Positions 20,569-27,422 of a stretch of 31,308 nucleotides of DNA are shown here, piece by piece. This DNA comes from a virus. Position 1 is the first letter of the stretch. Each line of letters starts with the position of its first letter. The notes beneath the pieces are model-generated. The model was not told where the DNA came from. It saw only the letters and a program-made list of their open reading frames with translations, and did no database searches. The translations under genes were made by a program, and so were the position numbers. Location: positions 1 through 31,308 of IMG/VR virus record IMGVR_UViG_3300001750_000003. One strand, given 5' to 3'.

Positions 20569-21474
20569 ATGACCGAACCAACCACAAAATTAGTTGAATC
20601 AAAAGAAAGCAATATTATCCATCACCCTGTAACACAGTCAGCACAGGTCATGAACTCACTGACCGCACAACTTGATAACGGGAATTTACAGCCCGAGCAG
20701 TTAGGCATGATTTTAGATGCTCAAGAGCGCGTTTTAGATCGTCAGGCAAAGCAGGATTTTTCAATAGCTATGGCAGAATGTCAGAAAGCGATGCCGGATA
20801 TTTTGAAAACGAAGGAAAATAAGCAAACTAAAAGCAAGTACGAGTCGCTTGATGGTTTAAATAAGGCTATAAGCCCTGTCTACACGTCTCACGGCTTTTC
20901 CATCTCATTTGGTACAGATACCGCACCAGACGAAGATAATGCCATGATTCGCGTTACAGCCGAAGTAAATCATAGCGCGGGGTGGTCTAAGGGTTATCAT
21001 TATGATTTGCCTTACGATATAGCTGGCATAGCTGGAACAGTGAATAAAACAAAGATTCATGCCTCTGGTTCTACTCTGTCTTATGGTCGTCGTTACTTGC
21101 TGAAACTGATATTTAACCTGACAACCGTTGATGAGCTAGACGACGATGGCGCTGCCAATGGACAAAGCGAATTTGAAGCAATGAGCTATGAAGTTGAGCG
21201 GCTCAAGAAAGTGGGTAAGGCGATCATCGAACACACTGGCATTATTAGCACTATCAAATATGGCATCGAGATAGAAATGCTTGCTGATGCCTCAGAAGCA
21301 TGGTCAAGCCTAAGCGACGATGAAAAGAAAAGCCTATGGGTTGCGCCAACAAAAGGAGGCGCATTTACAACCCAAGAAAGAAGAGTCATGTCATCTACTG
21401 AATTTAGACGCGCAAGCATGACCGAAGAGCAGATAAAAGAAGAAATGGATAGGATAGAAAAAGCCGAATCATAA
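20569..21474 (+). CDS. erf: Erf-family single-strand annealing protein
   Basis: A 301-residue Erf-superfamily recombinase, which anneals complementary single strands during phage recombination and circularisation. The Erf core spans about 55-200: 'AMAECQKAMPDILKTKENKQ', 'KYESLDGLNKAISPVYTSHG' (90-109), 'RVTAEVNHSAGW', and the most telling part 'HASGSTLSYGRRYLLKL' (164-180) then 'DELDDDGAANG'. The C-terminal 100 residues are helical and charged, ending RIEKAES, and could contact partner proteins. AGGAG precedes the ATG. With RusA and the YbcO-like protein it makes up the recombination set; no paired exonuclease or single-strand binding protein was recognised. Confidence 0.9.
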   Translation: MTEPTTKLVESKESNIIHHPVTQSAQVMNSLTAQLDNGNLQPEQLGMILDAQERVLDRQAKQDFSIAMAECQKAMPDILKTKENKQTKSKYESLDGLNKAISPVYTSHGFSISFGTDTAPDEDNAMIRVTAEVNHSAGWSKGYHYDLPYDIAGIAGTVNKTKIHASGSTLSYGRRYLLKLIFNLTTVDELDDDGAANGQSEFEAMSYEVERLKKVGKAIIEHTGIISTIKYGIEIEMLADASEAWSSLSDDEKKSLWVAPTKGGAFTTQERRVMSSTEFRRASMTEEQIKEEMDRIEKAES

Positions 21475-21507
21475 CCCATAACTGTATATATTATTGAGGT
21501 TTGAGAT

Positions 21508-21699
21508 ATGGATCAAAAGGAGTTTAATAAAATTATGAGCGGCATGGAAGAAGTTAACCGCAAGATGGTTGATGATATATATAAAAATGCGCCAATGTGT
21601 CACTTTAGAAAAATGAACATAGAAGAAGCGGATACTTCCCACGAGTTATGTAAACAGTGGTGGGAGTGTTCAGTTTGCGGACATACGGAAGCATTATAA
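21508..21699 (+). CDS. Small Cys-rich protein, 63 residues
   Basis: MDQKEFNKIMSGMEEVNRKM, then 'APMCHFRKM', 'HELCKQWWECSVCGHTEAL'. One CxxC pair with further Cys and His residues suggests a zinc site near the C-terminus. Function unknown. Confidence 0.6.
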   Translation: MDQKEFNKIMSGMEEVNRKMVDDIYKNAPMCHFRKMNIEEADTSHELCKQWWECSVCGHTEAL

Positions 21700-21728
21700 C
21701 AACCAATCGCCTATGGCGGGAGATGAGA

Positions 21729-21896
21729 ATGGCATCTTGTGAAAAATGCTGGAAGGAAAGTAACGGTGATATTGATTTGTACCACGAACTTCTTAAAACA
21801 AATCAATGTACACCAGAAGAACAGGCAGGCGGTAAAGAAGCGGGGTTTTGCAAGATTTGTGCGAGAAAGACCATACATGCTCATAGGAGGATGTGA
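21729..21896 (+). CDS. Small zinc-ribbon-like protein, 55 residues
   Basis: MASCEKCWKESNGDIDLYHE, 'LLKTNQCTPEEQAGG', 'GFCKICARKTIHAHRRM'. Two CxxC pairs (4/7 and about 41/44) form a treble-clef or ribbon-like zinc fold; the layout C..CW........Y..L.....CTPE.QAG......C..C resembles a small phage protein family I know only as hypothetical. CGGGAG precedes the ATG at 21729. Confidence 0.7.
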   Translation: MASCEKCWKESNGDIDLYHELLKTNQCTPEEQAGGKEAGFCKICARKTIHAHRRM

Positions 21897-21898
21897 TT

Positions 21899-22090
21899 GT
21901 GAGTGAAATAACAATAGGACGTGTTTTTGAAAGCAAGCACTACGGGCATGTGACCTATGAGGGGAAATGTCAGTCTGATAGGTCGCCTAGTGGTGAATGC
22001 CATAAATTCAGGACAGATAGAGGGAAACTTAAATACATAACTAATGGTGAATTAAGAGACTTTTTCGATAACCCCAAAGGCAACACATGA
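21899..22090 (+). CDS. Small beta-rich protein, 63 residues
   Basis: Starting at GTG 21899 (AGGAGG ends eight bases upstream), it reads 'SEITIGRVFESKHYGHVTYE', 'GKCQSDRSPSGECHKFRTDR', then 'YITNGELRDFF'. Probably a small barrel. The GTG at 21893 is too close to the ribosome site. Function unknown. Confidence 0.6.
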   Translation: MSEITIGRVFESKHYGHVTYEGKCQSDRSPSGECHKFRTDRGKLKYITNGELRDFFDNPKGNT

Positions 22091-22126
22091 CTGATAAAGA
22101 TAACAAGGTATTAACAAAGCGCGCTA

Positions 22127-22291
22127 ATGAAAAATAGAACCGTAAGCGATACCGAAGGTAACAGAGCAAGCTTAAATGCTATGGGTATTCTCTTCTCTAC
22201 ACGCCCTGAGTATAAGCATTGGGGAAAGTTATTTATCAGGGTTTCAGCTAATGACTATAGTCGAATTATTAAGGCAGGGTTGGTGAAATGA
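22127..22291 (+). CDS. Hypothetical protein, 54 residues
   Basis: MKNRTVSDTEGNRASLNAMG, 'ILFSTRPEYKHWGKLFIRVS', then 'DYSRIIKAGLVK'. Basic, mixed helix and strand. Overlaps the next gene by ATGA. The ribosome site is weak. Function unknown. Confidence 0.55.
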   Translation: MKNRTVSDTEGNRASLNAMGILFSTRPEYKHWGKLFIRVSANDYSRIIKAGLVK

Positions 22292-22659
22292 TGGAATTAG
22301 AACAGGTGAATAAGATGAGTAAATGCGTAAAGGATAAATACAGTAGCAGGGTATGTGAAAAAGGCACGAAATGCTGCAATGTGCGTCATAAGATGAGCGA
22401 TAAGCATGAGGCGTTGAGTTTCAAAGAGTGGCTAAAAAAAGAAGATGCCAATATTGATATATACAATTACCCAGAGGAAGCTATGGAGATGGCTTGGAAT
22501 GCAGCATGCTCCCTCTGCCAATCAGCGGTATTGGATGAACTGAATAAGAAAATTGACGATATACCCGCTTTTATGCAATACGCAGGGTGCAGACCACTTT
22601 TATATAAGGATGAAGTCAAAGTCGTAATCGAATCACTGAGAAAGCCGGAGGGAAAATGA
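22288..22659 (+). CDS. Hypothetical protein, 123 residues, Cys-rich N-terminus
   Basis: 'MSKCVKDKYSSRVCEKGTKC' and 'CNVRHKM' near the N-terminus hold four Cys and a His; then 'FKEWLKKEDANIDIYNYPEE', 'MEMAWNAACSLCQSAVLDEL' form a helical middle of the kind seen in phage early proteins ('A...AW.AAC..CQ'). An ATG at 22291 directly follows the first. It overlaps the next gene by ATGA. Function unknown. Confidence 0.7.
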   Translation: MMELEQVNKMSKCVKDKYSSRVCEKGTKCCNVRHKMSDKHEALSFKEWLKKEDANIDIYNYPEEAMEMAWNAACSLCQSAVLDELNKKIDDIPAFMQYAGCRPLLYKDEVKVVIESLRKPEGK

Positions 22660-22811
22660 AAGAAGATATAAGATATGGGTTAGTGGTGTTTTTAACAGGG
22701 GCAGTCTGTGGATTAACTGGGATGCACTTTGATGAAATTAATGCTTTATTTGCCGTCATGATTATATCGGCGGCTATGGGCTTGATATCTTCGATAGGAA
22801 TAAACGAATAA
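22656..22811 (+). CDS. Small two-span membrane protein, 51 residues
   Basis: MKEDIRYGLVVFLTGAVCGL, then 'LFAVMIISAAMGLISSIGI': two hydrophobic segments joined by a short polar turn. GGAGGG lies before the ATG. Function unknown; a holin role is possible from form, but it lies in the early operon. Confidence 0.6.
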   Translation: MKEDIRYGLVVFLTGAVCGLTGMHFDEINALFAVMIISAAMGLISSIGINE

Positions 22812-22844
22812 ACCCCGATCATTAACCAGGCTTAGGAGATAGAT

Positions 22845-23039
22845 GTGAGTGAGATAGTATTCAAATTCGATAGTGAAGAAACCGAAGGCAGATTTGTAGC
22901 ATGGCTGCTTGATGGTGGTGGAGAAGATTCGCTTGGAACATATTGTGAGGTTCGCAATGAAACTTATATAGGGATTAAGAATGTCGACAACAATAAAACT
23001 ATGCTGGTTTCAGATTCAGGCGAGTCTTATGACTCCTAA
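22845..23039 (+). CDS. Small acidic protein, 64 residues
   Basis: GTG start with AGGAG six bases upstream. 'SEIVFKFDSEETEGRFVAWL', 'LDGGGEDSLGTYCE', 'IGIKNVDNNKTMLVSDSG'. The layout (F..WL.DGGGE......) resembles a small phage protein family without known function. Confidence 0.65.
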   Translation: MSEIVFKFDSEETEGRFVAWLLDGGGEDSLGTYCEVRNETYIGIKNVDNNKTMLVSDSGESYDS

Positions 23040-23065
23040 CCCTACTCTACAGTATAGGTGAAGTG

Positions 23066-23263
23066 ATGAATAAAAAAGAAATGATCGAGTTTTTAGAACC
23101 TTTAGACGATGATATAAAAATAGTAGTTAGAGGTGCTAACAAAGCGCTTATGTCACCGATAAGTTACAAATTAGAGCTAGTACCAGAATGCGAGTATCAT
23201 GCAGATATCGTTGTTATTAATATGATTAGCGCTGGTGCAGTTGATACTGGTGTTAGCGGCTAA
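23066..23263 (+). CDS. Small acidic protein, 65 residues, last rightward gene
   Basis: MNKKEMIEFLEPLDDDIKIV, then beta strands ('KLELVPECEYHADIVVINM'). The KE.I.FLE.L.DD..I pattern is typical of small phage proteins of unknown role. A GTG just upstream (23063) is the alternative start. It ends 6 bases from the converging Rz1 gene. Confidence 0.65.
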   Translation: MNKKEMIEFLEPLDDDIKIVVRGANKALMSPISYKLELVPECEYHADIVVINMISAGAVDTGVSG

Positions 23264-23289
23264 TCCTCTCTAATCGCTTCTAATCGCCC
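23260..23289. repeat. Three 10-bp direct repeats at the convergent gene junction
   Basis: CTAATC begins at 23260, 23270 and 23280, each followed by four pyrimidine-rich bases, giving an exact 10-bp period. The array contains the stop codons of both converging genes. It could bind a protein along one DNA face or be a replication slip in a coding end. Confidence 0.5.
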
Positions 23290-23530
23290 TCATACGACTA
23301 TTACCCTCATCGACATAGTTATCCTGTTTTATGATGTAAATAGCCATATCACGCGCTGAGATAGGTTTAACGAGCTTTGGAGGCTTCTTTATATCCTCGG
23401 TCAGTCTAGCATCTCTAGTTGTTGAGTGAGTTGAGCACCCTGTCAGCAGCATCATCAGGGATACCGACATCAAAACACTCGCCAGCAACAATCCTCTCGA
23501 TATAAACCACGTTTTTCTGAGTTTTAACAT
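23270..23530 (-). CDS. Outer-membrane spanin lipoprotein (Rz1-like)
   Basis: An 86-residue lipoprotein: basic N-terminus (MLKLRKTWFISRG), hydrophobic span, then the lipobox LTGC at residues 29-32. The mature part would be anchored by Cys32 in the outer membrane and reach the inner-membrane Rz to fuse the membranes in the last step of lysis. The gene overlaps the 3' end of Rz in another frame by 116 bases, the usual Rz/Rz1 arrangement. The mature part is longer and less Pro-rich than classical Rz1. Confidence 0.8.
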   Translation of the reverse strand: MLKLRKTWFISRGLLLASVLMSVSLMMLLTGCSTHSTTRDARLTEDIKKPPKLVKPISARDMAIYIIKQDNYVDEGNSRMRAIRSD

Positions 23531-23708
23531 CTTTGACTTTTGCCTCTTTCTTGATTTGGGTCAACTTTTTGTCGTCTTTCTTGAGCTGGCTAACGATTGC
23601 TTTGCCCGTATCAGGGCATAGAAAGGCGCGGTAAATAGTAATACCAGAGAATAAACCAATAATAAAGAAAACGCCACCAATAACAATATTAACTTTTCCA
23701 CTAATCAT
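23415..23708 (-). CDS. Inner-membrane spanin (Rz-like)
   Basis: A 97-residue protein with one N-terminal membrane span (about 8-28, IVIGGVFFIIGLFSGITIYR) followed by a charged periplasmic coiled coil (LKKDDKKLTQIKKEAKV) and a C-terminal 'AGECFDVGIPDDAADRVLNS' that matches Rz ends. It pairs with Rz1 encoded in the overlapping frame. Start overlaps the stop of the Lys/Pro-rich micropeptide (ATGA). Together with the endolysin and holin candidates it completes the lysis cassette. Confidence 0.8.
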   Translation of the reverse strand: MISGKVNIVIGGVFFIIGLFSGITIYRAFLCPDTGKAIVSQLKKDDKKLTQIKKEAKVKDVKTQKNVVYIERIVAGECFDVGIPDDAADRVLNSLNN

Positions 23709-23827
23709 GCTACCTTCGTTTTTCCTTTAAACTTCTTGCGCTTAGGCGCTTTCTTTTTAGGGGGTGCTTTTTTCTTTGGTGGTGGCTTCGGTATACTATT
23801 GAAGTGCGCCGTTCTTTTACGAGGCAT
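23705..23827 (-). CDS. 40-residue Lys/Pro-rich micropeptide in the lysis cassette
   Basis: MPRKRTAHFNSIPKPPPKKK, then 'APPKKKAPKRKKFKGKTKVA'. More than a third of the residues are Lys or Arg and the PPKKKAP unit is repeated. Start (TAATG) and stop (ATGA) are both coupled to neighbours, which strongly supports translation. It could bind DNA inside virions, bind RNA, or act on the cell envelope; no family is recognised. Confidence 0.7.
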   Translation of the reverse strand: MPRKRTAHFNSIPKPPPKKKAPPKKKAPKRKKFKGKTKVA

Positions 23828-24171
23828 TATGATTCACCTAAGCTGACAGATACGACCTTTTCTATGATTTTATCCATCTTATCTTCCAGACGTTCATTCT
23901 GCCTTTGGATAACATCATAATGTTCTTGAGACTCATCTTTTAAATCCTTGATAGCATCTTTTACATCATCATTCTGTATCTGCTGAATCTGCTCAATGCG
24001 CTCAACGTCACCAGCAATACTATTGATATATGTCAAGCCTGTTGCACTGGCTAAAATAACGGTAAGCAGTGTTCCACCATTAAACCATTTACTTAGGTGC
24101 CAGTGTTCACTTGTATTTGAATAAGGGCGCTTACGTCTATTTTCAGGGTAATCATGAGGTGATTCAGTCAT
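23827..24171 (-). CDS. Membrane-anchored coiled-coil protein of the lysis cassette
   Basis: A 114-residue protein: basic cytoplasmic N-terminus (NRRKRPYSNTSEHWHLSKWF), one span (about 33-50, TLLTVILASATGLTYINS), then a long acidic coiled coil ending VSVSLGES. The form is shared by some phage holin-like or lysis-accessory proteins. It lies between endolysin and the spanin genes, overlapping the endolysin by 4 bases. The exact role, holin or accessory, cannot be decided from sequence. Confidence 0.6.
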   Translation of the reverse strand: MTESPHDYPENRRKRPYSNTSEHWHLSKWFNGGTLLTVILASATGLTYINSIAGDVERIEQIQQIQNDDVKDAIKDLKDESQEHYDVIQRQNERLEDKMDKIIEKVVSVSLGES

Positions 24172-24560
24172 TTATCTATCTCAAAGTGAGGTAAATCGTC
24201 GAAGTTGTTATCTTTTACTTTCCAGTCAGAATCCCAGTCACCGCCCCACCTTAGTTTTATATTCATCGACTCAGCAACACCTTTAACATAACCAGCAAAA
24301 TAAGTGAATCGCTCCCTGTCATTCCAGTCAATAGGATAAGGCGCTACATCAACAGCACTGGATGGTAGTGTGTTGTGCTTACTGTGCGGATAAGCTAGTT
24401 TGCTCTTTCCCGTCCTTAGCATTTCATTCTGACGTGATTTGGTTCGATGCCCTTCTAAGACAGAGCAATCAAACTTCTTCACAACTTCATTAAACACACG
24501 CTGCAATCTCTCATCGCATGTATCAAGTTTAGATGCTGATTTATTTGAGAATGAAGGCAT
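24168..24560 (-). CDS. Endolysin, M15-family peptidase
   Basis: A 130-residue zinc peptidase of the VanY/M15C type that cuts the peptide stems of peptidoglycan. 'EGHRTKSRQNEM' (36-47), 'SKHNTLPSSAVDVAP' (60-74) and 'DLPHFEI' (122-128) supply the expected metal ligands H62, D71 and H125 and the conserved Arg39. There is no signal peptide, so it needs a holin to reach the wall. Length is typical of single-domain phage M15 endolysins. It overlaps the next gene by 4 bases and is coupled to the 67-residue membrane gene upstream. Confidence 0.9.
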   Translation of the reverse strand: MPSFSNKSASKLDTCDERLQRVFNEVVKKFDCSVLEGHRTKSRQNEMLRTGKSKLAYPHSKHNTLPSSAVDVAPYPIDWNDRERFTYFAGYVKGVAESMNIKLRWGGDWDSDWKVKDNNFDDLPHFEIDK

Positions 24561-24763
24561 TATTTCTCAGACAATGCTTTAGTTGTTATGGTTCTTAAAT
24601 AAACACCGCCAATAGCATGAACCATTCCAATAATGAGACTGAATGCAGCAAATTGCTCTACTGTCATGACGGGTTGGAATAACTGCAAGCTACCATGAAT
24701 CGCTTCAACCATGCCCATCGCTAGATTAAAATCGATAGTTTTTGATTTTGTTATAACGCTCAT
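24560..24763 (-). CDS. Small membrane protein, holin candidate
   Basis: A 67-residue protein with two moderately hydrophobic helices (about 12-33 and 40-58) and the end 'VYLRTITTKALSEK'. This ending, with 'IDFNLAMG' near the start, is one I associate with small membrane proteins beside phage endolysins. GAGGTGGG precedes the ATG. It is the best holin candidate along with the 114-residue protein; neither is proven. Confidence 0.6.
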   Translation of the reverse strand: MSVITKSKTIDFNLAMGMVEAIHGSLQLFQPVMTVEQFAAFSLIIGMVHAIGGVYLRTITTKALSEK

Positions 24764-24829
24764 TTACCCACCTCTTTGTATTGTTCCAATTTAATTTGAG
24801 CCATATCAAGAAACCTGCGAATAGTCCGG

Positions 24830-25168
24830 CTATGGCGCTACTGTTACCGTTATTCCCGTCGGAGGCTTTGGGTTTGCCACCGTTGCGGGTATGGTCGCCT
24901 CCTGGCTATATACGGACACCCTTCCATCAGTGTCTACGGTCGTGATAAATAATGACTGCGTAACAGAGGTAGTAGGTATAGTGAACTCACGGACACTTGG
25001 CAATAACTGCATAATCTCTACGCCTACCGAGTCGTGCACTGTAAACCCAGCTATCTCTGAGGCAGACAAAGGACTTTTATCCTCTCGCTCTGTTGGTGCG
25101 ATGAAGGTAATGGTAGCGGTATCAGCTATTGCTCCAAAGGAGAGTAAAAGTAAGATTATGTATTTCAT
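24830..25168 (-). CDS. Secreted/virion-associated beta protein, possible -1 frameshift product
   Basis: A 112-residue protein with a signal-like N-terminus (MKYIILLLLSFGAIA, cleavage near 'AIADT') and one fibronectin-III-like beta domain ('LSASEIAGFTVHDS', 'SVTQSLFITTVDTDGRVSVYSQ'), ending PPTGITVTVAP. Near the end the frame passes through CCCAAAG, a canonical slippery heptamer (complement of 24866-24872). A -1 shift there enters a frame of 46 more codons ending at 24726, with a Gly/Asn/Ser linker, one membrane span and a basic tail. The 66-base gap before the next gene would then be coding. Function unknown. Confidence 0.65.
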   Translation of the reverse strand: MKYIILLLLSFGAIADTATITFIAPTEREDKSPLSASEIAGFTVHDSVGVEIMQLLPSVREFTIPTTSVTQSLFITTVDTDGRVSVYSQEATIPATVANPKPPTGITVTVAP

Positions 25169-25176
25169 TTTATTGC

Positions 25177-26925
25177 CTATAAATTTTTTGGATGAAACGG
25201 GCTGTTAGCTGACTGAATACCTTGCGCTGTATCAATGTCTGACAATGGTTCACCAAGAGTCTCAGGATTAACTCCATTCCACCACTTGAATCCACCACCA
25301 GCATTAGCTGCATCTTCGACTATCTTTGATAGTGACACGTCACCGAAAGCGTCGATTATTTCTTGCACATCACCATCAAAGTTCTTAACAGCAGTCTCGT
25401 CAACCCCTTCACCTGCATTCCAGTTTGCCACATCACCGTAGTTACTGGTGCGATAGACAAACGCATTAGATGGAGGTGTGAGAACACCATCAGGGTCTTC
25501 AAAGTAATAGTTATTATTCTGCGCGTCCAGCACATCGAGCTGTGGATCAGAAATACTACCCACCTCGACAAACATCCCACGTCGAACCGCGCCTAAGACA
25601 ATAATATTATTATTATAAGCTTTACTTCCAGTATTAAGCTGGCTATTAAATACCCTCGCCCATATTCCACGACCTGTACTGGTTTGACCTGTTACTGGTG
25701 AAGGCGTAACTACGACCGTGTTATTAGCTAACGTCCCGCCACTACAGCCCTCATAACTCAGGTTCGCATCCCACACATCATAGATAAGATTTCCGCAACC
25801 TTCAACTGCATCATTGTCACAATATAAGAGAAGCAAGCCTTGATGGGTACCACGTATTTTATTTCCCCATGCTTTACCAGAGGATAATCCGCTTAGTGTT
25901 AAACCATGAGGCGCGCCACCAATTCCCAATCCTATTGTTTCATTACCATAGGTCTCAGAATCCTGCATAACATCTAAACCAGCGTGCGTAATATCCCCTA
26001 TCTCAATAGCATGACCTTGTAAGCAATTAAAATTAACAGTATTGCCTCTAGTGATTGCCCCCACTGTTGTTCTGTTCGCACCTGTTCCGCTATTACCCCA
26101 AATCTGAATACCAACTGACTCTGTAGCTGATGGGCTTGTAATATCAATATTATTATTTTCGGTTATCGGCGCACTAAATCCCTTCACGTCAAAACAACGT
26201 ACATGGCCAATTGTCGATACAATCTTAATATTGCAGTTTTTAATAGTAGACATTCCGATATTTGCCGTATCTGACTTAGTGAGTTTGAATACTTCCATTA
26301 ATACCAACTGACTTGCTGTGATATCAATATCTAAGCCGTCAACTGTGCTGGAATAATCAAAATCATCAGCGCCATCAGTCGCGCCCGGTGTAATTAGTAA
26401 TCCAGTAAATAAGCCGCGAATTTTACATTGGTTCATTACAAAAGAACCGTTTCCATTATCATTAGCAAGGCATTTAGACGTATTTACACCGATGCCTAAC
26501 CAGCTAACGCGGTTTAAGATGATATTTTTTTCATTGGTAAAATGTTGGATACTCACCATTTGGTTAGTCACGAATTCGTTTGTGAATTCAATATCATTAA
26601 CTGTGACAAGTGCAGTACTATCAGGACGCAAAGCCAGTGTTGTTGTACTGGCGTTACTTTCTAATCGAATACCAGCACCACTACCATTCTCACCACCGCG
26701 TCTTAAACTCATTGTCACGCCTTTAGTTACGATGCGCTGACCGTTGGTGATATATTCTAGCTTGCCTAAACCAGCTAGATTCTCATCGAAAACTACCGTA
26801 TCACCGTTAGCTTGAGTTAATCCAACGAAAGCAGATGGTGGGTAGCAGTTTGCTGCACTCCAATCATCGATAGTTGATGCCCCTGTTGAGCGAGTGCCAG
26901 TTGGTTGAAAATAATAATTAGCCAT
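25177..26925 (-). CDS. Tailspike / receptor-binding protein, right-handed beta-helix
   Basis: A 582-residue protein made of short repeating Asn- and Gly-rich strands typical of a right-handed beta-helix ('NIILNRVSWLGIG', 'VMNQCKIRGLFTGLLI', 'ANNTVVVTPSPVTG', 'AYNNNIIVLGAVRRGMF'). Such trimeric spikes bind and often cleave surface polysaccharide. The N-terminal 30 residues (MANYYFQPTGTRSTG) are a likely virion-attachment part. No catalytic residues can be assigned by eye. It sits just upstream of the lysis genes, where a host-range gene would be exchanged easily. Confidence 0.75.
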   Translation of the reverse strand: MANYYFQPTGTRSTGASTIDDWSAANCYPPSAFVGLTQANGDTVVFDENLAGLGKLEYITNGQRIVTKGVTMSLRRGGENGSGAGIRLESNASTTTLALRPDSTALVTVNDIEFTNEFVTNQMVSIQHFTNEKNIILNRVSWLGIGVNTSKCLANDNGNGSFVMNQCKIRGLFTGLLITPGATDGADDFDYSSTVDGLDIDITASQLVLMEVFKLTKSDTANIGMSTIKNCNIKIVSTIGHVRCFDVKGFSAPITENNNIDITSPSATESVGIQIWGNSGTGANRTTVGAITRGNTVNFNCLQGHAIEIGDITHAGLDVMQDSETYGNETIGLGIGGAPHGLTLSGLSSGKAWGNKIRGTHQGLLLLYCDNDAVEGCGNLIYDVWDANLSYEGCSGGTLANNTVVVTPSPVTGQTSTGRGIWARVFNSQLNTGSKAYNNNIIVLGAVRRGMFVEVGSISDPQLDVLDAQNNNYYFEDPDGVLTPPSNAFVYRTSNYGDVANWNAGEGVDETAVKNFDGDVQEIIDAFGDVSLSKIVEDAANAGGGFKWWNGVNPETLGEPLSDIDTAQGIQSANSPFHPKNL

Positions 26926-26928
26926 TAG

Positions 26929-27318
26929 TTATGCACCTTGAGTAATTGATACGACCTGAGTATCCGCTGCCACTGCATTTGCCACTGCAAAATATGTAGC
27001 GTTAGCTGGAACACCGTATATAATTGTACCGTCACCCTGATCTGCTGAAGAGGCAATATAGTCCCCTGTAGTCGCTGCGCCAGTAGTTATAGTTAGATTT
27101 GCAATAGCATTAGCCGAGCTTGTTCCGAATGCAACCCGTATCGATTCTGTTGTCACGCCACGGTTAACTACTTTTAATTTCAGCGTACCTGTTGCTAATG
27201 CAAGTGCCTGCCCCGTCCCGTCCATCGTTAAATCTGGAAAATAGGAGCCTGGTGAAAATGATGACCCTTTGGATACGGCTCCAGGCCCAGTGCCACCTGT
27301 TCTTATTAAACCTCTCAT
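26929..27318 (-). CDS. Small virion protein (decoration or fibre-related)
   Basis: A 129-residue beta-rich protein (MRGLIRTGGTGPGAVSKGSS, 'ATGTLKLKVVNRGVTTESIR', 'TYFAVANAVAADTQVVSITQ'), full of Gly, Ala and Thr. It lies directly before the tailspike gene in the operon and starts by an ATGA overlap with the Lys-rich micropeptide gene. A structural role is likely; the family is not recognised. Confidence 0.65.
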   Translation of the reverse strand: MRGLIRTGGTGPGAVSKGSSFSPGSYFPDLTMDGTGQALALATGTLKLKVVNRGVTTESIRVAFGTSSANAIANLTITTGAATTGDYIASSADQGDGTIIYGVPANATYFAVANAVAADTQVVSITQGA

Positions 27319-27422
27319 CTTTTTGTCCTCTTGATAATTGTTCGTTTGCCTTTCTTTTTCTTTTTAACCGTCGATACGATGTTTTGCTTGCTTATATCTA
27401 GTGGCTTGCGTTTCTTTTTCAT
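27315..27422 (-). CDS. 35-residue Lys-rich micropeptide in the structural operon
   Basis: MKKKRKPLDISKQNIVSTVK, then 'KKKKGKRTIIKRTKR': about half the residues are Lys or Arg, with no acidic residue but one Asp. Both start and stop overlap neighbours by 4 bases (ATGA), so it is translated in series with an ejection-type protein and a virion protein. A DNA-neutralising virion peptide or an assembly cofactor is possible; no family recognised. Confidence 0.7.
   Translation of the reverse strand: MKKKRKPLDISKQNIVSTVKKKKKGKRTIIKRTKR

Noticed and set aside
22087-22137. A 16-codon frame after the 63-codon gene
   Set aside because: It is very short, with no ribosome site of its own; the ATGA overlap could be chance.
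23260-23289. CRISPR-like array
   Set aside because: The repeats are only six bases with four-base spacers and lie within coding ends.
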